Below the pieces are notes generated by a model that saw nothing but the letters and a program-made list of their open reading frames with translations, was not told where the DNA came from and did no database searches. 40,912 bases of DNA from an uncultured Alphaproteobacteria bacterium (lineage in GTDB: Bacteria > Pseudomonadota > Alphaproteobacteria > HIMB59 > GCA-002718135): positions 1-40,912 of the forward strand of contig CACLBK010000007.1 of assembly GCA_902605135.1 (NCBI GenBank). Reading direction: 5' to 3'. Of the stretch, positions 31,897 to 40,112 are shown piece after piece (within the stretch, counting starts at the first letter, position 1; each line of letters starts with the position of its first letter). Position numbers and translations under genes: made by a program.

Positions 31897-32744
31897 TGAA
31901 AATCTTGAGATTCAGAATTGGTAAAGAAGTAAAACCTGGATTACTTGATCAAGAAGGTAATATTCGTGATGCTTCTTCTTTAGTAAATGATTGGGATAAC
32001 AAAAATATAACCATAGACAAACTAAATGAGGTAAAAAAAACTGACCTTACATCTTTACCTTTAGTTGAAAAGAGTGATGGGTTTGCCCCTTGTGTTTCTA
32101 AATATAGTATTGGAAAGTTTATATGTATCGGTCTTAATTATTCTGATCACGCAGAGGAAACAGGCCAAAAAGTACCCCCGGAACCTATCATATTCGCTAA
32201 AGCAACAAGTGCAGTTATTGGCCCAAATGATGATGTAGAAATACCAAAAAAATCAGTTAAATCAGATTGGGAAGTTGAGCTCGGAGTTATTATAGGAAAA
32301 GAGGCAAAATATATTTCTGAAAGTGAATCAGAGTCTCACATTGCTGGATACTGTGTCATCAATGATTTAAGCGAAAGAGAGTTTCAAATAGAACATTCAG
32401 GTCAATGGGTGAAAGGCAAATCTTGTGATACTTTCGGTCCAATAGGTCCTTATTTAGTTACAACTGATGAAGTTCCAGATCCACAAAATTTAAAAATGTG
32501 GCTTGATGTTAACGGAAAAAGAATGCAGGATGGTTCTACTAGTACGATGGTTTACAAAGTAAATTTTTTAATCAGCTATCTGAGCCAGTTTATGTCATTG
32601 CAACCAGGTGATATTATTTCGACTGGAACACCCCCTGGAGTTGGAATGGGAATGAACCCACAAGTTTTTTTAAAAGCAGGTGATGTGATGAAGCTCGGCA
32701 TTGAAGGTTTAGGAGAACAAACTCAAAAAACTATTCAAGCATAA
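31896..32744 (+). CDS. FAH-family hydrolase, 2,4-diketo-3-deoxy-L-fuconate hydrolase-like
   Basis: A 282-residue enzyme taking ATG 31896, which forms TAATG with the SDR stop; GGAGG lies 12 nt upstream. The ORF track start (31884) sits immediately on that GGAGG and is less likely. The FAH core runs from FICIGLNYSDHAEETGQ. Metal ligands are in DWEVELGVII and the Asp of VINDLSEREFQ, and the fold ends GDIISTGTPPGVGMGM. The long conserved block EHSGQWVKGKSCDTFGPIGP is typical of the subfamily cleaving 2,4-diketo-3-deoxy-L-fuconate to pyruvate and L-lactate (or ureidoglycolate lyase-annotated relatives). Context with the SDR and LldD favours the fucose reaction. It overlaps lldD by one base. Confidence 0.86.
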   Translation: MKILRFRIGKEVKPGLLDQEGNIRDASSLVNDWDNKNITIDKLNEVKKTDLTSLPLVEKSDGFAPCVSKYSIGKFICIGLNYSDHAEETGQKVPPEPIIFAKATSAVIGPNDDVEIPKKSVKSDWEVELGVIIGKEAKYISESESESHIAGYCVINDLSEREFQIEHSGQWVKGKSCDTFGPIGPYLVTTDEVPDPQNLKMWLDVNGKRMQDGSTSTMVYKVNFLISYLSQFMSLQPGDIISTGTPPGVGMGMNPQVFLKAGDVMKLGIEGLGEQTQKTIQA

Positions 32745-33898
32745 TGTTTGGAAGCATAAATAACTGTCACAACGTTAAAGATTTTAGAAACTTAGCAAAA
32801 AAAAGATTACCTAGTCCTATTTTTCATTATATTGACGGCGCTGCTGATGATGAAATAACTTATAAAAGAAATACTGATGCTTATGAGCAGTGTGATTTAA
32901 TTCCCAATGTTTTAAGTGGTGTTGATAAAGTAGACATGTCGACCACAGTAATGGGTCAAAAATTAGATATGCCATTGTATTGTGCACCAACTGCTCTTCA
33001 AAGACTATTTCATTACGAAGGAGAGATTGGTGTTGCTAAAGCTGCTGAAAAATTTGGAACAATGTTTGGTATTTCTTCTTTAGGCACAGCGAGCATAGAA
33101 GAAATATCCGATCTTGTTAAATCTCCAAAACTTTTTCAACTATATGTTCATAAAGATAAGGGATTAAACAAGGCCCTTATAGAAAGATGTAAAGAATCTA
33201 ATTTTGAAGCAATGGCTGTAACAGTTGATACTGCAGTTGGTGGAAATCGAGAAAGAGATTTATATACGGGCTTTACCATTCCTATGAAACTAAAACTAAA
33301 CAGTGTTGCTAGCTTCATGCTGCATCCAAAATGGGCAATAGATTATTTTACAAAACCAAAATGGGAATTAAGCAATCTAAAAGATCACATTAGTGAGGGC
33401 ACAAAAGTAATGACAACCATTGGAGACTACTTCACAAAAATGTTAGATAATTCAATGAGCTGGAAGGATGTTGAAAATATTAATAAAGAGTGGGGCCGTC
33501 AATTTGCAATAAAAGGAGTAATGTCAGTAGAAGATGCAAAGAAAGCTGTTGATGTTGGTGCTTCAGCAATAATGATTTCTAATCACGGGGGAAGGCAGTT
33601 AGATGGCTCAAGATCACCATTCGATCAACTTGCAGAAATTGTCGATGCTGTTGGAGATAAAATAGATGTTATCTGTGAGGGCGGAATTAGAAGAGGTACT
33701 CATGTCTTAAAAGCGTTATCTCTCGGTGCCAAAGCCTGTTCTGGAGGAAGAATGTATCTATATGCTCTTGCTGCTGGTGGTCAAAAGGGTGTTGAAAAAA
33801 GTTTATCGAATTTACGCAATGAAATTGAAAGAGATATGAAATTAATGGGAGTTTCTAACGTAAAAGAGCTAACAAGAAAAAATCTAAAATTCAGATAA
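32744..33898 (+). CDS. lldD: FMN-dependent L-lactate dehydrogenase / alpha-hydroxyacid oxidase (LldD-like)
   Basis: A 384-residue TIM-barrel flavoprotein oxidising L-lactate to pyruvate, normally at the membrane and linked to the quinone pool. Family landmarks are HYIDGAADDEITYKRN near the N-terminus, CAPTALQRLFH, the phosphate/FMN lysine in AIKGVMS, the active-site signature SNHGGRQLDGSRS with the catalytic His and Arg, and EGGIRRGTHVLKALSLGA. Length is standard. TAATG overlap with the FAH gene places it third in the SDR-FAH-LldD operon, where it would oxidise the L-lactate released from the fucose-derived diketo acid. Other 2-hydroxyacids are possible substrates. Confidence 0.9.
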   Translation: MFGSINNCHNVKDFRNLAKKRLPSPIFHYIDGAADDEITYKRNTDAYEQCDLIPNVLSGVDKVDMSTTVMGQKLDMPLYCAPTALQRLFHYEGEIGVAKAAEKFGTMFGISSLGTASIEEISDLVKSPKLFQLYVHKDKGLNKALIERCKESNFEAMAVTVDTAVGGNRERDLYTGFTIPMKLKLNSVASFMLHPKWAIDYFTKPKWELSNLKDHISEGTKVMTTIGDYFTKMLDNSMSWKDVENINKEWGRQFAIKGVMSVEDAKKAVDVGASAIMISNHGGRQLDGSRSPFDQLAEIVDAVGDKIDVICEGGIRRGTHVLKALSLGAKACSGGRMYLYALAAGGQKGVEKSLSNLRNEIERDMKLMGVSNVKELTRKNLKFR

Positions 33899-33958
33899 AT
33901 TCACAATTTTTTAAAAAAAATTATTTATTCTCATTAAATTTTATCTTACAATTTTTTT

Positions 33959-34279
33959 ATGAATGATGAAATAGAACCAATTTTTATAGGAGAAGTTGAT
34001 GATATAGATGTTGGTTCTGTTGAGAATTTTGAACATGAAGATGTTAATTACGCAATTTATAGAATTGAATCAGGTTTTTTTGCAACTGAAGGTAATTGTC
34101 CATGTGCGGAAAGATCTCTATTAAGTGAAGCAAGCATTGAAGCCGAAGAACTTGAATGCCCATCTTGTGGAAATAAATTTAGTATTGTCTCTGGAGATCC
34201 TATTACAGATTTAGATCAAAATCCATTAAGGATATATGATGTAACCGAAGAGGATGGAAATCTTTACCTAAATCTTTAA
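33959..34279 (+). CDS. Rieske-like small protein with four Cys in place of Cys2His2
   Basis: A 106-residue protein of Rieske-ferredoxin size and layout. The order is a beta-strand start (EPIFIGEVDDI), then C47-P-C49, 17 residues, and C67-P-S-C70, then GNKFSIVSGDPI. A normal Rieske protein has C-x-H, 15-17 residues, C-x-x-H, so both histidine ligands appear replaced by cysteine with spacing kept. The DNA is unambiguous (TGT CCA TGT; TGC CCA TCT TGT). It could bind an all-cysteinyl [2Fe-2S] cluster, or zinc. It follows lldD by 60 bp on the same strand and overlaps the convergent dehydrogenase by four bases. The partner is unknown. Confidence 0.75.
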   Translation: MNDEIEPIFIGEVDDIDVGSVENFEHEDVNYAIYRIESGFFATEGNCPCAERSLLSEASIEAEELECPSCGNKFSIVSGDPITDLDQNPLRIYDVTEEDGNLYLNL

Positions 34280-35241
34280 CTTAATATATCCAAATTAATT
34301 ATATTACTTTCTATTAAGTTTTTACTTTTAGATAAAAAGTTAAAAACATTTTCGCAGCATTCAATTGCCATTCTTTTCCTACACTCTAATGTAAGAGCGG
34401 CATTATGAGGGGTTAAAATAATATTTTCCAATGAAAATAATTTGTGATCATTTATGGGAGGTTCTTGTTCAAAGACATCAATTCCTGCTCCAAATATTCT
34501 ATTATTATTTAACGCATCAAATAAATCATCTTCATTAATAATACCACCTCGAGCTGTGTTAATTAATATTAAATTAGATTTGAAAATTTTGAATTCATTT
34601 GAAGAAATTAAATTTTTTGTTTTATCGTTTAGAGGTAGATGGATACTGATGTAATCAGCAATTTTAAAACCTTCATCTTTATTTATTGGAATACAATTAT
34701 TACTTGTAATTTCATTTTCACTAATAAAAGGGTCATGAACAAATATTTCCATATCAAACCCTAAGCATCTTTTTGCAAGGGCCTTTCCTATTCTTCCAAA
34801 ACCCATGATTAGAATTTTTTTATTATAGAGTTCAAAAAAATTTGGTAAATTTGCTTTTTCTTTAAATTTATTATCTCGTGTTAGTTTATCAGATTTAGAA
34901 ATATTTTTTGTAAGATTTAGCATCATTGTCATCACATGCTCAGCTACACTTACTGCATTTGCTTTGCCAGTAATTGCCATAGCGATTTTGTTTTTATTTA
35001 AATATTCAGTGTCAACATTGTCATAACCTACACCATGTCTTGCCACAATTTTAAGGTTTCGACTTTTTGAAAGAATATTTTTATTTAATTCTGCTGTTCG
35101 GATAATTATCCCATCGACATCTGATAATTCCTTAATTAAATTATTTTCTTCTATGTTATTTGTTACAAAATACTCAATATTATTTTTATTAAAAAACTCA
35201 TATCCACTTGGATGAATATCTCCTACAATTCCTACTTTCAT
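34276..35241 (-). CDS. D-isomer-specific 2-hydroxyacid dehydrogenase 1
   Basis: A 321-residue NAD-dependent dehydrogenase of the SerA/D-lactate family. The cofactor fold has ILIMGFGRIGKALAKR near residues 143-158 and an acidic residue after the second strand (FVHDP). The catalytic triad is visible: Arg in NTARGGIINEDDL, Glu in DVFEQEPP and His in LTPHNAAL. No ACT domain follows, so it is not a standard long SerA. It is divergent from iolD across 97 bp and convergent with the Rieske-like gene (four-base overlap). Substrate is unknown; a sugar-acid or inositol-derived hydroxyacid is possible from context. Confidence 0.88.
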   Translation of the reverse strand: MKVGIVGDIHPSGYEFFNKNNIEYFVTNNIEENNLIKELSDVDGIIIRTAELNKNILSKSRNLKIVARHGVGYDNVDTEYLNKNKIAMAITGKANAVSVAEHVMTMMLNLTKNISKSDKLTRDNKFKEKANLPNFFELYNKKILIMGFGRIGKALAKRCLGFDMEIFVHDPFISENEITSNNCIPINKDEGFKIADYISIHLPLNDKTKNLISSNEFKIFKSNLILINTARGGIINEDDLFDALNNNRIFGAGIDVFEQEPPINDHKLFSLENIILTPHNAALTLECRKRMAIECCENVFNFLSKSKNLIESNIINLDILS

Positions 35242-35338
35242 TGTGATTTTATATTATAAAAAATTAAAAAAATACATTGTTTAACTCTTTAAATTTTTCC
35301 TTTATGTAATATGATAATTCTATAAGTTTGAGGAAATT

Positions 35339-37183
35339 ATGAAAACCATAAAAATGTCATGCTCCCATGCATTAATTAAGTATTTAACTGTCCAAAAAAT
35401 TTTGATTAATGGAAAAAAAGAACCATTGTTCCCTGGAGCATTTGGAATTTATGGACATGGTAATGTTGCGTGCATTGGTCAAGCGATGGAAGAATTTCAA
35501 AATGATTTACCAGCATATAGAGGACATCATGAACAAAATATGGCCCTAACTGGTATTGCCTATTCAAGAGCAAAACGCAGGAAACAAATATTTGTTGCAA
35601 CTTCTTCAGTAGGACCTGGTGCAACAAATATGGTTACAGCCTCTGCAGTAGCTTTAAGTAACAGACTTCCAATTTTACTTTTACCCGGCGATACTTTTTC
35701 AAGTAGATTTCCTGATCCAGTTTTACAACAAGTTGAGCATTTTAACTCTCCTTCTGAAACACAAAATGATGCTTTTAGATCTGTATCTAGATACTTTGAT
35801 AGAATCACAAGGCCAGAGCAGATTTTATCTTCTTTACCACAAGCAATAAATACAATGCTCGATCCATCTGACTGTGGACCGGCTGTAATTTCGATGTCGC
35901 AAGATGTTCAAGGTGAGGCATATGAATACCCAGAGATTTTTTTTGAAGAAACTATTCATGAAATAAGAACTATTCATCCTGATCCTAAACAAATAAATGT
36001 TGCTGCTGAAAATTTAAAAAATTCAAAACAACCAATTATTATTTCTGGCGGTGGCGTATTATATTCTGAAGCTGAAGAGGAAATTTCTTCTTTTGCAAAA
36101 AAACATAATATTCCTGTTATTGCAACAGTTATGGGCATTGGTTGTATGCATAAAGATGATCCTTACTATATAGGTGCTACAGGAGGCTTAGGGGAAGGAT
36201 CAGCAAATAATTTATCTAGAGATACAGACCTAGCTTTAGCAATCGGTACGAAATTAGCAGATTTTACAACTGCATCTTGGACAAATTTTCAAAATGAAAA
36301 TTTTAAACTTGTATCCGTTAACACATCGAGATTTGATACAGTTAAACATAGGGCTTTCCCCGTAGTAAGTGATGCAAAAATCGGATTAAAGGAATTGTCG
36401 AAAGCTTTAGGGGATTGGAAAGCTCCTAATGGATGGTATCAAAGAGCAATTGACGAAAAAATTAAATGGGAAGAATATGTTGCTAAAGAAAGTGGACCAA
36501 CAAATCAAGAATTACCATCATATGCTCATGCCGTAGGAGCCGTCTATCGAAACTCTGATCCCTCTGACATTGTTGTAACAGCAGCTGGCGGATTAGTTGG
36601 AGAGGTTGTTCAAATTTGGAAACCAAAAGAAATTAATACTTTCGAAACCGAATGGGGTTTTAGTTGTATGGGATATGAAATATCAGGTGCATTAGGAATT
36701 AAAATGGCAAAACCTGATCAGGATGTTGTCGTATTTGTTGGAGACGGATCTTATCTTCTACAAAACAGTGATATTTATAGCTCAGTTTTATATGATAAAA
36801 AATTGATCATTGTAGTATGTGATAATGGTGGTCATATGGTTATTAACAGACTGCAACTTGCGAAAGGCGGTAAAGAATACCTTTGTAATTTAAATGCTGC
36901 CGGAGCTACCAACCTTCAGTTTGTTGACTTCGAGGCTCATGCAAAAAGTATGGGAGCAAATGCTGAAACTGTAAAGTCTACCTCGGAATTAGAAGCTGCT
37001 TTTAAAAGAGCTAAAGCATCTGATAAAACATACGTAATTTCAATGAAAACAGATGGGTATGAATGGTTAGAAGGTACAGCTTTTTGGGATAGCCCAACAC
37101 TTCAGGTTTCTTCCACTAAAGAAAATAAAGCTGCCTATGAAGAATTTGTAGATGGAAAAAATAAACAACGAAAAGGTGTTTAG
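35339..37183 (+). CDS. iolD: IolD-type ThDP enzyme (trihydroxycyclohexane-1,2-dione hydrolase)
   Basis: A 614-residue thiamine-diphosphate enzyme. IolD opens the six-carbon ring of 3D-(3,5/4)-trihydroxycyclohexane-1,2-dione in myo-inositol catabolism. The N-terminus follows IolD closely: GAFGIYGHGNVACIGQAM, the ThDP glutamate in GHHEQNMAL, SSVGPGATNMVTA, and PDPVLQQVEHF. The C-terminal domain has the ThDP/Mg motif VGDGSYLLQNSDIYSS followed by VVCDNGG. GAGGAA precedes the ATG. It is the first gene of a plus-strand unit with a dehydrogenase and an ABC transporter. No iolB, C, E, G or J is in the window, so a related cyclic diketone is possible. Confidence 0.87.
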   Translation: MKTIKMSCSHALIKYLTVQKILINGKKEPLFPGAFGIYGHGNVACIGQAMEEFQNDLPAYRGHHEQNMALTGIAYSRAKRRKQIFVATSSVGPGATNMVTASAVALSNRLPILLLPGDTFSSRFPDPVLQQVEHFNSPSETQNDAFRSVSRYFDRITRPEQILSSLPQAINTMLDPSDCGPAVISMSQDVQGEAYEYPEIFFEETIHEIRTIHPDPKQINVAAENLKNSKQPIIISGGGVLYSEAEEEISSFAKKHNIPVIATVMGIGCMHKDDPYYIGATGGLGEGSANNLSRDTDLALAIGTKLADFTTASWTNFQNENFKLVSVNTSRFDTVKHRAFPVVSDAKIGLKELSKALGDWKAPNGWYQRAIDEKIKWEEYVAKESGPTNQELPSYAHAVGAVYRNSDPSDIVVTAAGGLVGEVVQIWKPKEINTFETEWGFSCMGYEISGALGIKMAKPDQDVVVFVGDGSYLLQNSDIYSSVLYDKKLIIVVCDNGGHMVINRLQLAKGGKEYLCNLNAAGATNLQFVDFEAHAKSMGANAETVKSTSELEAAFKRAKASDKTYVISMKTDGYEWLEGTAFWDSPTLQVSSTKENKAAYEEFVDGKNKQRKGV

Positions 37184-37221
37184 TTAATTTTAAAATTTTT
37201 TTAAAATAAAAAAATTTAAAT

Positions 37222-38250
37222 ATGAGTAAAAAAAAACCTGTTATTCTTGTGGATCCATATCCAAGGACAATGGATTTAATATTTTCTGACTCAAATTTAA
37301 AATATCTAAAAAAAAACTTTAACCTAGTTGTTGCTCCAAAAAAAAATAAAAAAAATTTTTATGAAAAAAATTTACCAAATGCTGAATATATTTTTGGGCA
37401 ACCTAATTTACCCACTTCGTTAATTTCTAAATCAATAAAGCTTAAAGCTATATTTAATGTTGAAAGTAATTTCATGGATAATATGGACTATGAATATTGT
37501 TTTAATAATGGAATACACGTTCTTGCAACTTCTCCTGTATTTGCTCAACCAGTTGCAGAAATGGCTTTGGGGCTTACTTTATCTATTGCCAGGAGTATTC
37601 ATATTGCTCATTCAGACTTTGTTGCAAGTAAAGAAAAATATGGAGGAGCAATTAGTCAAAAAAATTTTTTATTAAAAAATAAAACATTTGGCTTAATTGG
37701 TTTTGGAGATCTTGCAAAATCATTAACACCTCTTTTAAAGGTATTTTCTAAGGATATACTTGCATATGATCCTTGGGTTCCGAACAAAGAAATTGAGAGA
37801 TTTGAAGTTAAACCAAACAATCTAAACACATTACTAAAAAAATCAGATGTTATATACATTTTAGCATCTATTACTTCATCCAATCAATCAATGATAAATA
37901 CATCAAATCTAAAATTAATAAAAGATGGTTCAGTGTTTGTGTTAATGAGTAGAGCAGCAATAATAAATTTTGATAATTTTTATACATTTTTAAAAAATAG
38001 AAATGTCTTTGCGGCAATAGATGTTTTTCCTCAAGAGCCTTTTCCAAAAAATCATAAATTAAGAAAACTTAAAAATATTATTTTCTCACCACATAGAGCT
38101 GGTGCTTTAGATTCTGCGTTTAAAGAAATGGGAGAACTAGTTATTCAAGATTTGAAACTCATTTATAAAGGGTTACCTCCACGTTTGTGTAAAAAAGCAG
38201 AGAGGGAATCTGTTAAATTTTTACGATCAAAACCAGTTGATATTAATTAA
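37222..38250 (+). CDS. D-isomer-specific 2-hydroxyacid dehydrogenase 2
   Basis: A 342-residue dehydrogenase of the same superfamily as the 34276 gene but only distantly similar. The nucleotide-binding motif is GLIGFGDLAKSLTPLL, and catalytic residues are Arg in MSRAAIINF, Glu in FPQEPFPKNH and His in FSPHRAGA. The N-terminal third is very Lys/Asn-rich (APKKNKKNFYEKN). It lies 38 bp after iolD and 21 bp before the ABC ATPase, so it is part of the same transcription unit and likely acts on an intermediate of that pathway. The exact substrate is unknown. Confidence 0.86.
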   Translation: MSKKKPVILVDPYPRTMDLIFSDSNLKYLKKNFNLVVAPKKNKKNFYEKNLPNAEYIFGQPNLPTSLISKSIKLKAIFNVESNFMDNMDYEYCFNNGIHVLATSPVFAQPVAEMALGLTLSIARSIHIAHSDFVASKEKYGGAISQKNFLLKNKTFGLIGFGDLAKSLTPLLKVFSKDILAYDPWVPNKEIERFEVKPNNLNTLLKKSDVIYILASITSSNQSMINTSNLKLIKDGSVFVLMSRAAIINFDNFYTFLKNRNVFAAIDVFPQEPFPKNHKLRKLKNIIFSPHRAGALDSAFKEMGELVIQDLKLIYKGLPPRLCKKAERESVKFLRSKPVDIN

Positions 38251-38271
38251 AATTTATTTAAAAACACATTT

Positions 38272-39018
38272 ATGTCTGATCAATTAGTGCTAGAAGCAAA
38301 ATCAGTTTCAAAATTCTTTGGTACTATAACCGCTCTTGAAAACGTAAATCTTCAATTAAATAAAGGTGAAGTTCTGGGTGTAGTAGGTGATAATGGTGCT
38401 GGCAAATCAACATTGATGAAAGTTTTATCTGGTTTGTATAAGCCAAGTGAAGGGTCACTTTTTTTTGATAAAGAAAAAGTAACATTAAGTAGCCCAAGAG
38501 ACTCTCAAAATTTAGGTTTAGAAATGGTTTATCAAGATTTGGCACTAGCAGGTAATCTTCCTATTGGAGACAATATTTTTTTAGGAAGAGAGCCAACTAG
38601 AAAAGTTGGTCCTTTCAATTTTTTAGATCATAAAAAAAGAAAACAATTAACTGAAGAGCACTTAGCAAAATTGAAAATAAATGTAAAAAGTGCCGATCAG
38701 AAAGTTGAAGAATTATCTGGTGGACAAAGACAAGCCGTAGCTATTGCAAGAGCAACAGCCTTCAATGCGAAAATTGTTTTAATGGATGAACCAACAGCAG
38801 CACTTGCAGTCAAAGAAGTTGGAAAAGTTTTAGATTTAATTTTAAACTTAAAAAAATTAGGTGTTAGCGTAATTGTAATTAGCCATAGAATGGATGATAT
38901 ATTCACAGTCTGTGATCGAGTAATGGCATTATTTCAAGGAACAAATTTTGCTGAATCTGAATTAAAAAATACTTCAAGAGATGAAGTGATTGGCTGGATA
39001 ATGGGTAAGAAAGACTAA
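38272..39018 (+). CDS. CUT2-type sugar ABC transporter ATP-binding protein, single domain
   Basis: A 248-residue ATPase. Walker A is VGDNGAGKST (residues 37-46), the Q-loop lies in MVYQDLALAGNLPIGDNIFLG, the ABC signature is LSGGQRQAVAIARA, Walker B is IVLMDEPTAAL, and the H-loop is VISHRMDD. The length is one ATPase domain, as in FrcA-like systems, not the two-domain 500-residue form of RbsA or MglA. It therefore dimerises. The start codon of the permease overlaps its stop (TAATG). Together with iolD upstream this suggests inositol or a related polyol or sugar. Confidence 0.92.
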   Translation: MSDQLVLEAKSVSKFFGTITALENVNLQLNKGEVLGVVGDNGAGKSTLMKVLSGLYKPSEGSLFFDKEKVTLSSPRDSQNLGLEMVYQDLALAGNLPIGDNIFLGREPTRKVGPFNFLDHKKRKQLTEEHLAKLKINVKSADQKVEELSGGQRQAVAIARATAFNAKIVLMDEPTAALAVKEVGKVLDLILNLKKLGVSVIVISHRMDDIFTVCDRVMALFQGTNFAESELKNTSRDEVIGWIMGKKD

Positions 39019-40025
39019 TGGATAAAAATCAAGAATCCTTATTTGTAAGACTCATTCCATTTTTTGAAAGATACGGAATATTATTACTTATTCTAATAAT
39101 GATTGCAGTTTTACATTTATTGCAACCAGATGTTTTTTTATCATGGAGAAATGTAACAAATATTTTTAAACAAGTTTCTTGGCAGTCGATGTTGGCACTT
39201 GGAGTCTTCATGGTTATTGTTACTGCAGGTATAGATTTATCAGTTGGATCGATTATCATGTTATCTTTGATGGGACTTGCGATTGCGTCAAAAGCTGGAA
39301 TGCCTTGGTATGTTGTTATGTTAGTTGCTCCTGCAATAGGATTTCTATGCGGTATGTTCAATGGTATCGGTATAACACTGCTTCGTATGCCTCATCCTTT
39401 TATAATGACACTTGGCACTCTCTATATTTTTAGAGGAATAGGAAATTTAATCTCAGGTGGTGTTCCAATTACAGGATTTGCTGAACAAATAAGAGTTATT
39501 GGGAATGGTAAAATCAAACTTGATGCTTTTTTTGGAGAAGGGGCAAGAGAGTACATACCTACTAGTTTGATTTTAATGATTGTTATATTTTTTATCTTCT
39601 GGGTTTTTTTAAATCATACTAGAATTGGGAAATGGATATATGCTATTGGAGGTAACCCTGGCGCAGCAAGGGCAGCAGGAATTAATGTTGATCGAATTTT
39701 AATTATTGTTTACACTTTATGTGGTTTCTTAGCGGGAATCGGTGGTTTAATTTTAGCCGGAAGAACTAATTCAGCCTATCCTAATGCTGGTCTGCAATCT
39801 GAGTTAGATGCTATTGCTGCAGTCATCATAGGTGGAGCAAGTTTCTTTGGAGGCAGAGGAACGGTATTAGGGGTATTTGCTGGAGTAATGATTATGGGCA
39901 TACTTCGAAATGGTCTAAATTTGATGAACGTAAGTGTTTTCTGGCAACAAGTTCTCATTGGATCTATCATTATTTTGGCCGTTTATATTGATGTTTTAAG
40001 AAGACAACTTGCAACAAGAACATAA
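39018..40025 (+). CDS. CUT2-type sugar ABC transporter permease
   Basis: A 335-residue inner-membrane permease with about 9-10 hydrophobic segments. It shows the CUT2 (RbsC/FrcC) hallmarks: SMLALGVFMVIVTAGIDLSVGSIIML in the first third, MTLGTLYIFRGIGNLIS, and the C-terminal SELDAIAAVIIGGASFFGGR with GILRNGLNLMNV. One permease gene suggests a homodimer. It overlaps the ATPase gene by one base and is followed after 87 bp by the binding protein, the typical but here reversed (ATPase-permease-binding protein) order. Confidence 0.92.
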   Translation: MDKNQESLFVRLIPFFERYGILLLILIMIAVLHLLQPDVFLSWRNVTNIFKQVSWQSMLALGVFMVIVTAGIDLSVGSIIMLSLMGLAIASKAGMPWYVVMLVAPAIGFLCGMFNGIGITLLRMPHPFIMTLGTLYIFRGIGNLISGGVPITGFAEQIRVIGNGKIKLDAFFGEGAREYIPTSLILMIVIFFIFWVFLNHTRIGKWIYAIGGNPGAARAAGINVDRILIIVYTLCGFLAGIGGLILAGRTNSAYPNAGLQSELDAIAAVIIGGASFFGGRGTVLGVFAGVMIMGILRNGLNLMNVSVFWQQVLIGSIIILAVYIDVLRRQLATRT

Positions 40026-40112
40026 TATTAAAAAATAATCATTTTCTGACAAACAGTCACTTGATTAGATTTTCATTTTTCATTAATGGTTAAAAAAATT
40101 TAAGGAGGAAAT

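Noticed and set aside
39179-39433. 84-residue Cys/Tyr-rich plus ORF
   Set aside because: Out-of-frame shadow of the ABC permease.
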